Part shown: piece by piece, positions 20,612-29,621 of the stretch | Layout of the letters: each line of letters begins with the position of its first letter | Numbering within the stretch: position 1 is the stretch's first letter | Origin: CAZTHM01 sp041946825 | GTDB lineage: Bacteria > Acidobacteriota > Terriglobia > UBA7540 | Direction: 5' to 3' | DNA length: 64,000 nt | NCBI GenBank assembly: GCA_041946825.1 | Contig: JBHGBD010000004.1 | Span: forward strand, 1-64,000 | Notes under the pieces: generated by a model | Database searches by the model: none | Told to the model about the DNA's origin: nothing | The model's input: only the letters and a program-made list of their open reading frames with translations | Position numbers and translations under genes: made by a program

Positions 20612-23305
20612 ATGGACGAAACACTGCGACGTGAAGTTCGACTACTGACGACAAGGCTCGGGGCGATTGTCCGCGAGCAGTGCGGCGAAAAGACTTTCGC
20701 GGCCATCGAAAGTCTGCGCCAACTCTCGAAACAGATTCGGCAGCACGTTGACCCGCAACTGCTCAAAGCCAAACAGCGCGAGGTGGACCGCCTGCCGCTT
20801 GTCCGCGCCACCGAAGTCGCTCACGCCTTCAGCCTGTTCTTCCACCTCGTCAATCTCTGCGAAGAGCGGCAGCGCGTCCGCCGCCTGGAAGACTACGCGC
20901 GGCACGACACCGGCGCGCCGATGTCGTTTCGCCACACTTTCAGCGAGCTGCGCCGGCATCGTATTCCCGTCCGAGCATTGCGGCGGTTGCTCGACTCGAT
21001 GCGCATCCAGCCGGTGCTGACGGCACATCCCACGGAAGCCAAGCGGCGCAGCGTGCTCAACCAGATCCTGCGTGTCGGCCGGGCTCTCGAATCGCTGCAC
21101 GGCGACCTCAACACCGGCGCCGAGAAGATCCTCGATCCCTGGATCGAAGCGCTCTGGCTGACCGATGAGGTGCGCGAGCGCCCCGTCACGCCCGAAATCG
21201 AAATCGAAAGCGAGCTGGTCTTCCTCGAGCGCACGATTTACGACCTGGCCGGAATGTTCTGGGACAGGTTCAGCGACGAATTGGCGCGGGCGTTTCCCGG
21301 CCAGACCCCGCCCGAGCCGTTCCTGGCGTTCGGCTCGTGGGTGGGCGCCGACCGCGATGGAAATCCGTCGGTAACTCCCGAGACGAGTCTCGACGCGGCA
21401 GCGCAACTTCGCCGCAGCATCCTGCGCTATTACCGCGCGACTTGCGAGCGACTGTTGGGGCTGATTTCGTTCCCTTGCCAGAACGGCGCGACGGCCCGGC
21501 GGCTGCGGCGGGATCTCGAACACGAGATGCGCCGCTTTCCTGCCACGCGGGCGTTTCAGGAAATCGATCAGCCACACGAGCTCTACCGGCGCAAGTTGCG
21601 GGTGATGATCTGGCGGTTGGAGCGCACGGCGGAGCGCGCCGAAGGGGCTTACGCCAGCCCGGAGGAATTCGCCCGCGATGTGAAGTTGCTCGAAGAATTG
21701 CTGGCCACGCATCCCAGCCCGCGTGTGGCGCGGCTGGGGCCGGGGCGGCTGCGCGTGGCCGCGCAGGTTTTCGGCTTCCACGGGGCCGGGCTCGATTTTC
21801 GCCAGCATTCTTCGGTGACGCGAGAGGCAGCCGCTGAAATTCTTCGCGCCGTCGGGCTTGCGACGGAGCCAGGCGAAGCGCGCACCCGCTCGATTCAAAC
21901 CCTGCTCGCCAGGCCGGCGATTGAGGCCTCGCTTTCCGAATCAACCCTGCGAGCGATCGAAGAGTTTCGCACCCTTCGGGAAATCCAGATGCGCGACGGC
22001 GAGGCGGCGGCTCCGCATTACATCTTGAGCATGACCTCGAGCGCCGCGGACGTCTGGGACGTGCTCCTGCTGGCGCGGCGGGCAGGCCTCGTCGTGGCCG
22101 GGCGCGACGGCGGGATTCGTTCCTCGTTCGACGTCATTCCGCTGTTTGAGACTTTCGAAGACCTCGAAGGCTGCCCCAACGTACTCGAACAACTTTTTTC
22201 CGATCGGGCTTATCAGAGCGTGCTGCGTTCGCGGCGGAACTTCCAGGAAGTGATGCTCGGTTATTCCGACTCGGTCAAGGACAGCGGATACCTCGCCGCC
22301 AACTGGGCGTTGTTCCGAGCGCAGAAGCGCCTGGACGAAGTTGCCGAGCGCCACGGCGTGCGGTTGAGCCTCTTCCACGGCAAGGGCGGGACCATCGACC
22401 GCGGCGGCGGGCAGTCGCACCGCAGCATTCAGTCGCAGCCGCATGCCGCGCCGGGCGGCCGGATGCGCATCACGGAGCAGGGCGAAGTAATTTCGCTCAA
22501 GTACTCGAACGCCGCGATTGCCGAGCGCAACCTCGAACAACTGGCGACGGCGGTCCTGGACGCGCACCTGCTGCACGCGCGGCGCGTTCCGGAAGCTCAC
22601 CTGGCGGAGTGGGAAAGCCTGCTGGCGGAGATGGCCGCTTCCAGCCGGGAATTCTACCGGCAGTTGGTTTATGAGACGCCGGAGTTCCTGGAGTATTTCT
22701 GGCAGGCTACGCCCATCGACCTGATCGAACAATTGCGCCTCGGCTCGCGACCCAGCCGGCGATTCTCGACTGACGATTTGCGTGACCTGCGAGCTATCCC
22801 CTGGGTTTTCGCGTGGACGCAGTCGCGCCACTTCCTGCCCTCGTGGTACGGGCTCGGATACGCGCTGGAAAAATTCATGGCCGACCACGCCCCGCACGGG
22901 CATTCGATGCTGCGCCGCATGCATGAAGGCTGGCCGTTTTTCACGATCCTGATTGATAACGCAGAATTGTCTCTGGCGAAAACCGACTTCTACATCGCGC
23001 GGCGCTACGCCGAACTGGTCCATCCGCCCACCGTGCGCGAAGCGATTTTCGGGCGCATCGAAGAGGAATATCATCGCAGCGTGCGCGCCGTGCTTCAAAC
23101 CTGCGGCGCCACGCACCTGCTGGCGCGCCAGACGGTCCTCGCCGAATCTATTCGCTTAAGGAATCCTTACGTCGATCCGCTCAACTTCCTGCAAATGCGC
23201 TTCCTGCGCCAGTGGCGCCGCACCCGCCGAGCCTCGCCGGAGCTGCTTCACCTTCTGCAACTTACTGTGGGTGGTATTGCCTTCGGAATGAAAAGCACGG
23301 GGTAA
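20612..23305 (+). CDS. ppc: Phosphoenolpyruvate carboxylase
   Basis: The 897-residue enzyme carboxylates PEP to oxaloacetate, feeding the aspartate family and TCA cycle. Signatures are LTAHPTEAKRRSVL (catalytic His, about residue 140), GYSDSVKDSGYLAANW, FHGKGGTIDRGGGQSH and the C-terminal LLQLTVGGIAFGMKSTG. Length is within the bacterial range (about 880-940). It ends the lysC-thrC-ppc series; its placement suggests supply of oxaloacetate for aspartate-derived amino acids. The end of the gene abuts an extragenic hairpin. Confidence 0.95.
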   Translation: MDETLRREVRLLTTRLGAIVREQCGEKTFAAIESLRQLSKQIRQHVDPQLLKAKQREVDRLPLVRATEVAHAFSLFFHLVNLCEERQRVRRLEDYARHDTGAPMSFRHTFSELRRHRIPVRALRRLLDSMRIQPVLTAHPTEAKRRSVLNQILRVGRALESLHGDLNTGAEKILDPWIEALWLTDEVRERPVTPEIEIESELVFLERTIYDLAGMFWDRFSDELARAFPGQTPPEPFLAFGSWVGADRDGNPSVTPETSLDAAAQLRRSILRYYRATCERLLGLISFPCQNGATARRLRRDLEHEMRRFPATRAFQEIDQPHELYRRKLRVMIWRLERTAERAEGAYASPEEFARDVKLLEELLATHPSPRVARLGPGRLRVAAQVFGFHGAGLDFRQHSSVTREAAAEILRAVGLATEPGEARTRSIQTLLARPAIEASLSESTLRAIEEFRTLREIQMRDGEAAAPHYILSMTSSAADVWDVLLLARRAGLVVAGRDGGIRSSFDVIPLFETFEDLEGCPNVLEQLFSDRAYQSVLRSRRNFQEVMLGYSDSVKDSGYLAANWALFRAQKRLDEVAERHGVRLSLFHGKGGTIDRGGGQSHRSIQSQPHAAPGGRMRITEQGEVISLKYSNAAIAERNLEQLATAVLDAHLLHARRVPEAHLAEWESLLAEMAASSREFYRQLVYETPEFLEYFWQATPIDLIEQLRLGSRPSRRFSTDDLRDLRAIPWVFAWTQSRHFLPSWYGLGYALEKFMADHAPHGHSMLRRMHEGWPFFTILIDNAELSLAKTDFYIARRYAELVHPPTVREAIFGRIEEEYHRSVRAVLQTCGATHLLARQTVLAESIRLRNPYVDPLNFLQMRFLRQWRRTRRASPELLHLLQLTVGGIAFGMKSTG

Positions 23306-23360
23306 CTGGGAGCGCAGGCGTCCCGCCTGCAGATGCGGGCGAGGCGCCCAGCGCTCCCAG
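23306..23360. repeat. Extragenic hairpin, GGGAGCG type (copy 2)
   Basis: CTGGGAGCGC (23306) and GCGCTCCCAG (23351) are a perfect 10-bp inverted pair around GCAGGCG...CGCCTGC-like internal repeats. It occupies the whole space between the convergent ppc and proC genes and may act as a bidirectional terminator. Confidence 0.65.
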
Positions 23361-23363
23361 CCT

Positions 23364-24224
23364 TTACGTATTCTGGCTCTCGACGAGCTGTTTGGCACGG
23401 CCGGCGGCGCGGACGACGGCCTTGATAAGCGTGACGCGCAAGCCGCCTTCTTCGAGTTCGAGCAATCCGTCGATGGTGCAGCCGGCGGGTGTCGTGACGA
23501 CGTCCTTCAGCTTGGCGGGATGTTCGCCGGTGTGGAGCACGAGCGCGGAAGCGCCGAGCAGGGTCTGCGCGGAGAGCTCGGTCGAGAGCTCTCGCGGCAG
23601 GCCGAGCTTTACGCCCCCTTCGGCAAGCGATTCGATGATCATATAAACATAGGCAGGACCGGAAGCCGAGAGACCGGTGATGGCGTCCATGTGTTTTTCA
23701 TCGACGATCACCGTTCGGCCCATCGAGCCGAAGATTTCCTGGGCGACTTTCAAATCCTCGGGCGTCGCGTGCTTGCCTGCGGCGAGCGCCGTCATGCCGT
23801 GGCGAATCAGGCAGGGCGTGTTGGGCATGGCTCGCACCACGCGCGCGGGATGGCCCAGCTCGCGCTCGATGAGCGACGTGGTGACGGAAGCCGCGGCGGA
23901 AATGACCAAGGCGTCCTTGCGGAGTCCCTTCCGAACCTCGTGCAGAAATCCCTTCACCTGTTGCGGCTTGAGCCCAATCAGGATCAAGTCCGCGCCCGCG
24001 ACGGCCTTGCGGTTGCTGGTGTGCGCCTTGACGCCGTATTTTTCCGCCAGATAATCGGCGCGCGGCTGATGCGCGACGGTCGCCTCGACGTGACTCACGG
24101 GCACAAGCTGTGAGCCGAGCATTCCCGAGAGCAATCCCTCGCCGAGCTTGCCCGCGCCAATCAGCGCCAGCTTCTTGAAGCGGCTGTGATGAGCTTTGGA
24201 TGTTGCGTCGGTTCCTGCCTTCAT
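23364..24224 (-). CDS. proC: Pyrroline-5-carboxylate reductase
   Basis: The 286-residue NAD(P)H enzyme makes proline from pyrroline-5-carboxylate. The Rossmann motif is LALIGAGKLGEGLLSG (about residues 19-34), and the C-terminal dimerisation domain contains VTGLSASGPAYVYMIIE and DVVTTPAGCTIDGLLELE. ATG 24224 is preceded by AAGGAG; a longer reading upstream is not supported. It is the last gene of the ilvB-ilvN-ilvC-proC minus-strand series, 87 bp after ilvC. Confidence 0.92.
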   Translation of the reverse strand: MKAGTDATSKAHHSRFKKLALIGAGKLGEGLLSGMLGSQLVPVSHVEATVAHQPRADYLAEKYGVKAHTSNRKAVAGADLILIGLKPQQVKGFLHEVRKGLRKDALVISAAASVTTSLIERELGHPARVVRAMPNTPCLIRHGMTALAAGKHATPEDLKVAQEIFGSMGRTVIVDEKHMDAITGLSASGPAYVYMIIESLAEGGVKLGLPRELSTELSAQTLLGASALVLHTGEHPAKLKDVVTTPAGCTIDGLLELEEGGLRVTLIKAVVRAAGRAKQLVESQNT

Positions 24225-24311
24225 AAGGCTCCTTGGAAATTCGGCCGCACTCTGCTGGGGTAAAAGGGGGGCCACAAGGGCTCCCCCTACGAGGTATTGA
24301 ACAGCAGCTCG

Positions 24312-25346
24312 TTACGCGCGCGCCTTGGCTTGCGCCGCGGTCACTTCTTCCTTCGAGGTCTGGATCCAGGGCATCATCTTGCGCAGCTCGGACCCGACTT
24401 TCTCGATCAAGTGATTGGCGGCTTCCTGGCGCATGGCGTTGAAATTCTTGCGCCCCTGGGCGTTTTCCTCCATCCACTCGTTGGCGAACTTGCCATTCTG
24501 GACGTCGGCGAGGATTTTCTTCATGGTCTCGCGGACGTGGTCGTCGATGACCACCAGCCCGCGCGTGTAGTCGCCGTACTCGGCGGTGTCGCTGACCGAG
24601 TAGCGCATGTACTTGATGCCGCCCTGGTAGATCAGGTCCACGATCAGCTTCAGCTCGTGCAGGCATTCGAAGTAAGCGATTTCGGGCTGATAGCCCGCCG
24701 CGACCAGGGTGTCAAATCCGCCCTTGATCAGCGCCGTCACTCCACCGCAGAGCACGACCTGCTCACCGAAGAGATCGGTCTCGGTTTCTTCCTTGAAGGT
24801 CGTGCGGATGACGCCGGCCTTCAGGCTGCCGACGCCCTTGCCGTAGGCGAGGCCGATTTTCTCAGCCTGGCCGGAGGCGTCCTGCTCGACCGCGAGCAGC
24901 GCCGGCACGCCAACACCTTCCGTGAAGAGCTCGCGCATGCGGTGGCCGGGACACTTGGGTGCAATCATGATGACGTCCACGCTCGGCGGGGGCACGATGA
25001 ATTTGAAGTGAATGCTGAATCCGTGCGCGAAGAGCAGCGCCTTGCCGGGCGCGAGGTTCGGCTCAATGAGTTCCTTATAGAGTTTTGGCATGGGCGGGTC
25101 GGGGACGAGAAGCGCCACGACGTCGCCGCGGCGCGTGGCTTCCGCCGGGTCGAAAACTTCCAGCCCCTGCGCTTGCGCCTTGGCGCGCGAGGCGCTGGTG
25201 GGCGGCAGCCCCACGATGACTTTCACACCGCTATCGCGCAAGTTCAGCGCGTGGGCGTGTCCCTGGCTGCCATAGCCGATGATGGCGACGGTCTTGCCTT
25301 TCAGGACATTCAGATCTCCATCCGATTCGTAATAGCGCTTAGCCAC
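24312..25346 (-). CDS. ilvC: Ketol-acid reductoisomerase (class I)
   Basis: The 344-residue enzyme isomerises and reduces acetolactate or acetohydroxybutyrate in valine/isoleucine synthesis. Signatures: NADPH-binding GYGSQGHAHALNLRDSGVKV, FAHGFSIHF, and Mg ligands in the helical C-terminal domain (GVTALIKGGFDTLVAAGYQPE, AYFECLHELKLIVDLIY). Length is that of short-form class I enzymes. It is preceded by a good ribosome binding site (AGGAGG) and follows ilvN by 97 bp that contain a 7-nt-period inverted repeat. Confidence 0.95.
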   Translation of the reverse strand: MAKRYYESDGDLNVLKGKTVAIIGYGSQGHAHALNLRDSGVKVIVGLPPTSASRAKAQAQGLEVFDPAEATRRGDVVALLVPDPPMPKLYKELIEPNLAPGKALLFAHGFSIHFKFIVPPPSVDVIMIAPKCPGHRMRELFTEGVGVPALLAVEQDASGQAEKIGLAYGKGVGSLKAGVIRTTFKEETETDLFGEQVVLCGGVTALIKGGFDTLVAAGYQPEIAYFECLHELKLIVDLIYQGGIKYMRYSVSDTAEYGDYTRGLVVIDDHVRETMKKILADVQNGKFANEWMEENAQGRKNFNAMRQEAANHLIEKVGSELRKMMPWIQTSKEEVTAAQAKARA

Positions 25347-25360
25347 AAACTCCTCCTTCT

Positions 25361-25440
25361 TAGCAATGAACGAAACGATGAACTCTCAGATCATACTTCT
25401 TCTTGAGCTTCAGTTCATCGTTCCGCGTTCATCGTTCAAC
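25361..25440. repeat. 7-nt-period inverted repeat between ilvN and ilvC
   Basis: The right arm is a 7-nt array, GTTCATC-GTTCCGC-GTTCATC-GTTCAAC. The left arm carries AACGATGAACT (25374-25384), a perfect 11-bp complement of AGTTCATCGTT (25412-25422). The loop is about 27 nt. It could act as an intra-operon attenuator or RNA-stability element. Confidence 0.6.
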
Positions 25441-25443
25441 TTC

Positions 25444-25923
25444 TTATGATGCTTGTGCGACGACCTCTTCAGGCTGCGTTACGGTCGTCTTGACTCGGGA
25501 AAAGGGCACAAACTGTAGTTCGCCGAAGTCCGCCGGCACCGGACGCGCACGCCGGTCTGCGGGGACCTCGAGAAGATATTTGCCGTGGCTGGCAAAGATG
25601 AGCTTCGATCCCGGAAAAGTCTGGAGGAACCGCGCAATGTTTGTCGAGGCGGGATCCTCGTCGATGAAGACAAAGGACGCGTTTCCGGACGGCTCATGGC
25701 GGTAACAAGTGACGTGGTCAACCCCCTCGACGCGGCGCAGGAAATTGAACAAATGCTCCATCTCCGCTTCCGGGGTATCGACGACGGCGATCAATGAATA
25801 GCCTTCCGGGCGCGCGGCGAGTGTCAACGTCACAACGCCGACTCCTTTGCGGCGGAAGATGTTCATCAGCCGGCAGGTCGAAATCGGGTCACTGTTGGTT
25901 TCGAGTGCCATCAGCCACTGCAT
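25444..25923 (-). CDS. ilvN: ACT-domain protein, probable acetolactate synthase small subunit
   Basis: The 159-residue protein sits between ilvB and ilvC, the usual place of the regulatory small subunit, and begins with an ACT-like fold (RLMNIFRRKGVGVVTLTLAA, then YSLIAVVDTPEAEMEHLFNFLRRVEGV). The standard IlvN opening (VENEPGVLxRV) is missing. A second half (FVFIDEDPASTNIARFL) resembles the ACT of amino-acid regulators. I infer an IlvN/IlvM-like regulatory role from context. The sequence alone supports only an ACT-domain protein. Confidence 0.6.
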   Translation of the reverse strand: MQWLMALETNSDPISTCRLMNIFRRKGVGVVTLTLAARPEGYSLIAVVDTPEAEMEHLFNFLRRVEGVDHVTCYRHEPSGNASFVFIDEDPASTNIARFLQTFPGSKLIFASHGKYLLEVPADRRARPVPADFGELQFVPFSRVKTTVTQPEEVVAQAS

Positions 25924-26030
25924 GTCATACTCCTCATGGTGCTATTGCGCCGCTCTATGACCGGCGCAATGGTTGATTCCAATAGGCCCCGGTCACCCCT
26001 GACTGGATCAGGGGCCAGCGCTACAGCCGA

Positions 26031-27788
26031 TTACACTGCCCACAGATCGTCCAGAGCTTCTTCCTCTTCCACCAGGACACGCGGCGGCTCGACGACCATC
26101 TCCGCCAGCGACGCTCCGGGCGGGACAATGGGATAAACGTTCTCCGCCGGATCGACCCAGAAATCGATCAGTCGCGGCTCGCGGTCGGACAGAAAATCGC
26201 GCACTGCGTCCGGAACGTCGGTCCGGTGCTCGACGCGCGCGCCACGAATGCCGTAGGACTCCGCCAACTTGGCGAAGTCAGGGGCGAAGTTCAGATCGAT
26301 GTCGCAATAACGCTTTTCAAAGAAGATTTCCTGCCATTGCCGCACCATGCCCAGCGCGCGGTTGTTGATGATCGCGATTTTAACCGGCACGCGGTACTGC
26401 GCCACCGTGGCCAAATCGTTCAAGGTCATCTGGAATCCGCCGTCGCCGACCACAGCAATCACCTGGCGATTGGGAAACGCCAGTTGCGCACCCATGGCGG
26501 CGGGAAAGCCGTAGCCCATCGAACCAAGCCCGCTCGATGAGAGGCACGTGCGCGGCTGGTGGAAGCTCCAATATTGCGCCGCCCACATCTGGTGCTGGCC
26601 AACGTCCACAGCGAGGATGGCGTCCTCTTCAGCAAAATTCGAGAGCGTCTCAATGACATACTGGGGTTTCACAGTGTGGCCGTACTTGTCGTAGGTCAGT
26701 GGGTGCTCGCCTCGCCACGATTCGATGCGCTGCAACCATTGCCGGCGGGCAGCGTGCGCCGCCGTCTTTCCCTGCCGGACTTGCCGCTTGATCTCGTCAA
26801 TCAGCGCCCGCAGGGTTTCGCGCGCGTCCCCAATCATGGCCAGGTCCACGCGAACGTTCTTGTTGACCTCGGAGGGATCGACGTCGATATGAATCTTCTT
26901 GGACTGAGTGGCAAAGTCCTTCAGGCGGCCAGTCACGCGGTCGTCGAAGCGCGCTCCGACGGCTACAAGCAAATCACACTGGCAGATGGACTGGTTGGTA
27001 GCGTACGAACCGTGCATCCCGAGCATCCCCAGCGACAAGGGATGCGCGGAAGGAAACGCCCCCAAGCCCATCAACGTCGTGGTGACGGGAATATGGGTTA
27101 ACTCCGCCAACTCGCGCAGTTCGTGCCAGGCCCCCGAAGCAATGAGCCCACCGCCCACGTAGAAAACCCCCCGGCGGCTTTCGAGAATCATTTCCGCGGC
27201 GAGTTCGATGTCTTCGTCACGCCATTCCCGAATTCGTTCCGGCTTTCCGCTGCCGGGAGTGGCGGGATAAACCGGCTCAGCCTTCTCCATCAAGACACTC
27301 TTGGGCAAGTCCACCAATACCGGCCCCGGCCGTCCTGAGACGGCCGTACTGAAGGCCTTGTGGATGATCCGCGGAATGTCCGCCGCCGAGCGCGCCAGGA
27401 AAGACGCTTTCGTGGACGGCATGCTGATCCCAATGGTGTCGGCTTCCTGGAAGGCGTCCTTGCCGATCATCTGCAAAGGAACTTGCCCCGTCAGGGCCAC
27501 CACCGGAATCGAGTCCATCATGGCGGAGGTCAACCCGGTAATCAGGTTGGTGGCGCCGGGGCCGGAGGTTCCGAGGCAGACACCGGGCTTGCCGGTGACA
27601 CGGGCATAACCATCGGCCGCGAAGGCGGCCGCCTGCTCGTGGCGTACCAGGAGGTGGCGAATGCCCGCGCTGTAAAGAGCATCATAGAGGGGCAGAACGG
27701 CGCCCCCCGGCAGGCCAAAAAACACCTCCACCTTCTCTCGGCTGAGGCTTTCGAGCAGGATCTCCGAACCCGTAAATACCCGTCCCAT
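26031..27788 (-). CDS. ilvB: Acetolactate synthase large subunit
   Basis: The 585-residue TPP/FAD enzyme makes acetolactate or acetohydroxybutyrate. Signatures: EVFFGLPGGAVLPLYDALY (catalytic-Glu domain), GRPGPVLVDLPKSV, the TPP motif VVGDGGFQMTLNDL (about residues 453-466) and IINNRALGMVRQWQ. ATG 27788 starts the conserved GRVFTGSEILLESL; a 13-codon upstream extension crosses the leader and is rejected. A promoter with a TetR-type operator lies 60 bp upstream. It begins the ilvB-ilvN-ilvC-proC series. Confidence 0.95.
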   Translation of the reverse strand: MGRVFTGSEILLESLSREKVEVFFGLPGGAVLPLYDALYSAGIRHLLVRHEQAAAFAADGYARVTGKPGVCLGTSGPGATNLITGLTSAMMDSIPVVALTGQVPLQMIGKDAFQEADTIGISMPSTKASFLARSAADIPRIIHKAFSTAVSGRPGPVLVDLPKSVLMEKAEPVYPATPGSGKPERIREWRDEDIELAAEMILESRRGVFYVGGGLIASGAWHELRELAELTHIPVTTTLMGLGAFPSAHPLSLGMLGMHGSYATNQSICQCDLLVAVGARFDDRVTGRLKDFATQSKKIHIDVDPSEVNKNVRVDLAMIGDARETLRALIDEIKRQVRQGKTAAHAARRQWLQRIESWRGEHPLTYDKYGHTVKPQYVIETLSNFAEEDAILAVDVGQHQMWAAQYWSFHQPRTCLSSSGLGSMGYGFPAAMGAQLAFPNRQVIAVVGDGGFQMTLNDLATVAQYRVPVKIAIINNRALGMVRQWQEIFFEKRYCDIDLNFAPDFAKLAESYGIRGARVEHRTDVPDAVRDFLSDREPRLIDFWVDPAENVYPIVPPGASLAEMVVEPPRVLVEEEEALDDLWAV

Positions 27789-27829
27789 AATTTCACCTGT
27801 GAGGAGCCGCGACGTGGCCGGATGCAAGA

Positions 27830-27845
27830 TACCGACCAGTCGGTA
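27830..27845. promoter_or_regulatory. TetR-type operator palindrome upstream of ilvB
   Basis: TACCGAC-CA-GTCGGTA is a perfect 16-bp palindrome matching the form of TetR-family operators. It lies just downstream of the predicted -10, overlapping the likely transcription start, a position suited to repression. No TetR gene is in the window. Confidence 0.55.
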
Positions 27846-27848
27846 GGT

Positions 27849-27878
27849 AACCTATCACGGCCGCAGAAGCGCTGTCAA
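27849..27878 (-). promoter_or_regulatory. Promoter of the ilvB operon
   Basis: On the minus strand TTGACA (27878-27873), an 18-bp spacer and TAGGTT (27854-27849) with an extended TGA before it form a good sigma70 promoter. The predicted start falls in the adjacent palindrome. Confidence 0.6.
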
Positions 27879-27896
27879 CCCCTTTCTCATCCGTCT

Positions 27897-28877
27897 TTAT
27901 GCGGGAATCAGATTGGACTTCGGGAGCGATGCGCTCAGTCCCGACCATGGTCGTCGGGACAAGGAAATGTCCGGTGACACCGCGTTCCAGTCCCGCGCTC
28001 CGGCGTTGGTGGGCCGAAATTCGGAACTTGAAGATTCAACACCATGCTTGGAGAAACACTTGCGAACCGCATCGACCGCCTGGCTGGCGTTATCCTGAGC
28101 AAGGATACCAACCGCCGGGCCCGAGCCACAGGCGAAGATGCTCAGAACCCCGGGCAGGCGGACGTTCAGGGCTTCTTCGAGGCCCGGAACGTTCTTTTCG
28201 CAGGTCGGGGGCAGAGGCTCAGAAACATGCACGGCATGGCCGTTGCCCGGCTTCGCGAAATATTCGGAAAAAGCCGCCGCGCGGGTCAAATAGCTCCGCT
28301 TGTCCTGGGTGGTGTCCTTTCCCAAGGCTTGCCGCGGGCCCGGAACCAGTGAAGCTTCGGGAACAACGACACTCAATGTGAAGTTCTCTGGAACCACGGA
28401 GCGGCGGTGCACGACGGAGCCGTTCTCTTCCGAGCAAGCCACAAATCCACCCAGCCACGCCGCGCGCAGGTTGTCCTGCCGGTCTTCATAAACAGCGGCC
28501 AGCTCAAAGATCGTCTTTTCATCAAGATGCAGCCGAAAGTACTGGTCGGCGGCCATCACCCCTGCCAGCACTGCCGCAGTGCTCGATCCCAATCCAACGG
28601 CCACGGGGACGGAACTGTAGATTTCGAAGTCGGCCCCGGTGAATTCCAGTTCCTTCAGGTGAAGGGCAGCTTCCATGGCGCGGACGACCAGGTTCGAGCG
28701 GTCACGCGGAACTCGCTCGCCGTTCTCCCCAAAATAGCGGATCCCGACGTGGCCGTCCTGGCGGGACGTGACCTTGACGTTCAAGGGCGCGTCCAGCGCC
28801 AGGGCTGCACAGTCCAAAGCCCCGCCGAAATTACCCACCGTGGCGGGAACACGAATCAACACCGATTGGTTTGCCAT
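27897..28877 (-). CDS. thrB: Homoserine kinase
   Basis: The 326-residue GHMP kinase phosphorylates homoserine for threonine synthesis. Visible: VRVPATVGNFGGALDCAALAL-type N-terminus (residues 8-28), the ATP loop PVAVGLGSSTAAVLAG (about residues 91-106) and the C-terminal LPGVLSIFACGSGPAVGILA. The normal end of the family (near GAR) is followed here by about 30 extra residues rich in Ser/Arg/Pro, so the original stop may have been lost. It completes lysC-thrC-thrB in one neighbourhood, though on the opposite strand. Homoserine dehydrogenase is not in the window. Confidence 0.88.
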   Translation of the reverse strand: MANQSVLIRVPATVGNFGGALDCAALALDAPLNVKVTSRQDGHVGIRYFGENGERVPRDRSNLVVRAMEAALHLKELEFTGADFEIYSSVPVAVGLGSSTAAVLAGVMAADQYFRLHLDEKTIFELAAVYEDRQDNLRAAWLGGFVACSEENGSVVHRRSVVPENFTLSVVVPEASLVPGPRQALGKDTTQDKRSYLTRAAAFSEYFAKPGNGHAVHVSEPLPPTCEKNVPGLEEALNVRLPGVLSIFACGSGPAVGILAQDNASQAVDAVRKCFSKHGVESSSSEFRPTNAGARDWNAVSPDISLSRRPWSGLSASLPKSNLIPA

Positions 28878-29144
28878 GGCAGCCCCTTAAGCGGCGCACC
28901 CCGGAGAAATTCACCGGGCGACATCGCCGCAGCTTTAGGATAGAAGGCGGCGGGAGCCAAGTAAAATTCGAAATTTCTATGCTGCCAATAGGCCGGATTT
29001 ATGGTCGCGAGGCGGGGAGGCCGGGCTTTGCGGCTCTCGATTTTGTCGACCCATTCTTAATTAGTTAACAATCGCCTTCAAAAGTCGGTGGGGAGCGCAC
29101 TTCCTTGCGGCAATTGCCCACTGTTTGTGATATAAGTTTCGGCA

Positions 29145-29621
29145 ATGAACGGCATTGAATACGCCGAGCATCTTCATCAACTCTCTCGACAGCTCGTGGA
29201 CGTAGCGGAAAAACGCGCCGCGCTGAAAGCGGATTTGGCGGCGGTGAAGAAGGGCCGCAAGTCCGTTCTCGCCGACGAAAGGCGCAAGAAACTCAAGGCG
29301 GAAGTCCAGCGGCTTTCCAAGCAAATCGAGGAGATTATGGCGGAGATCGCCCACCCCATTCCGCGCAAAATCCAACGGCTAACGGGGGTCATCCCCGTCA
29401 CCCTGCGCATGGAGACCCACGGAAGGAAGTACGAGCACCTCGCCTCGACCCTCGACCTCTCCGATCGGGGACTGAGAATCCTCACGACAACTTCGCTCGT
29501 GCCGGGGCAGACGCTCGAAGTCTTTTCCGACCGCTCGCGCATCGGCAATTGCCGCGTGGTTTGGGTGATGGGCGCGGGCTCGGACCGACCCAGCGAAGTG
29601 GGGCTTGAAATCCTGAGATAA
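29145..29621 (+). CDS. PilZ-domain protein with N-terminal coiled coil
   Basis: The 158-residue protein starts with a charged helical segment (residues 5-65, rich in Lys/Glu/Leu, probable coiled coil). A PilZ-like beta-barrel follows (STLDLSDRGLRILTTTSLVPGQ, then CRVVWVM...EVGLEIL). PilZ domains often bind cyclic di-GMP, but the usual RxxxR before D/NxSxxG is not clear (a weak candidate is in RKYEHLASTLDLS). The -10-like TATAAG at 29131-29136 lies only 8 bp before ATG and no Shine-Dalgarno is seen, so the mRNA may be leaderless. Confidence 0.7.
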   Translation: MNGIEYAEHLHQLSRQLVDVAEKRAALKADLAAVKKGRKSVLADERRKKLKAEVQRLSKQIEEIMAEIAHPIPRKIQRLTGVIPVTLRMETHGRKYEHLASTLDLSDRGLRILTTTSLVPGQTLEVFSDRSRIGNCRVVWVMGAGSDRPSEVGLEILR

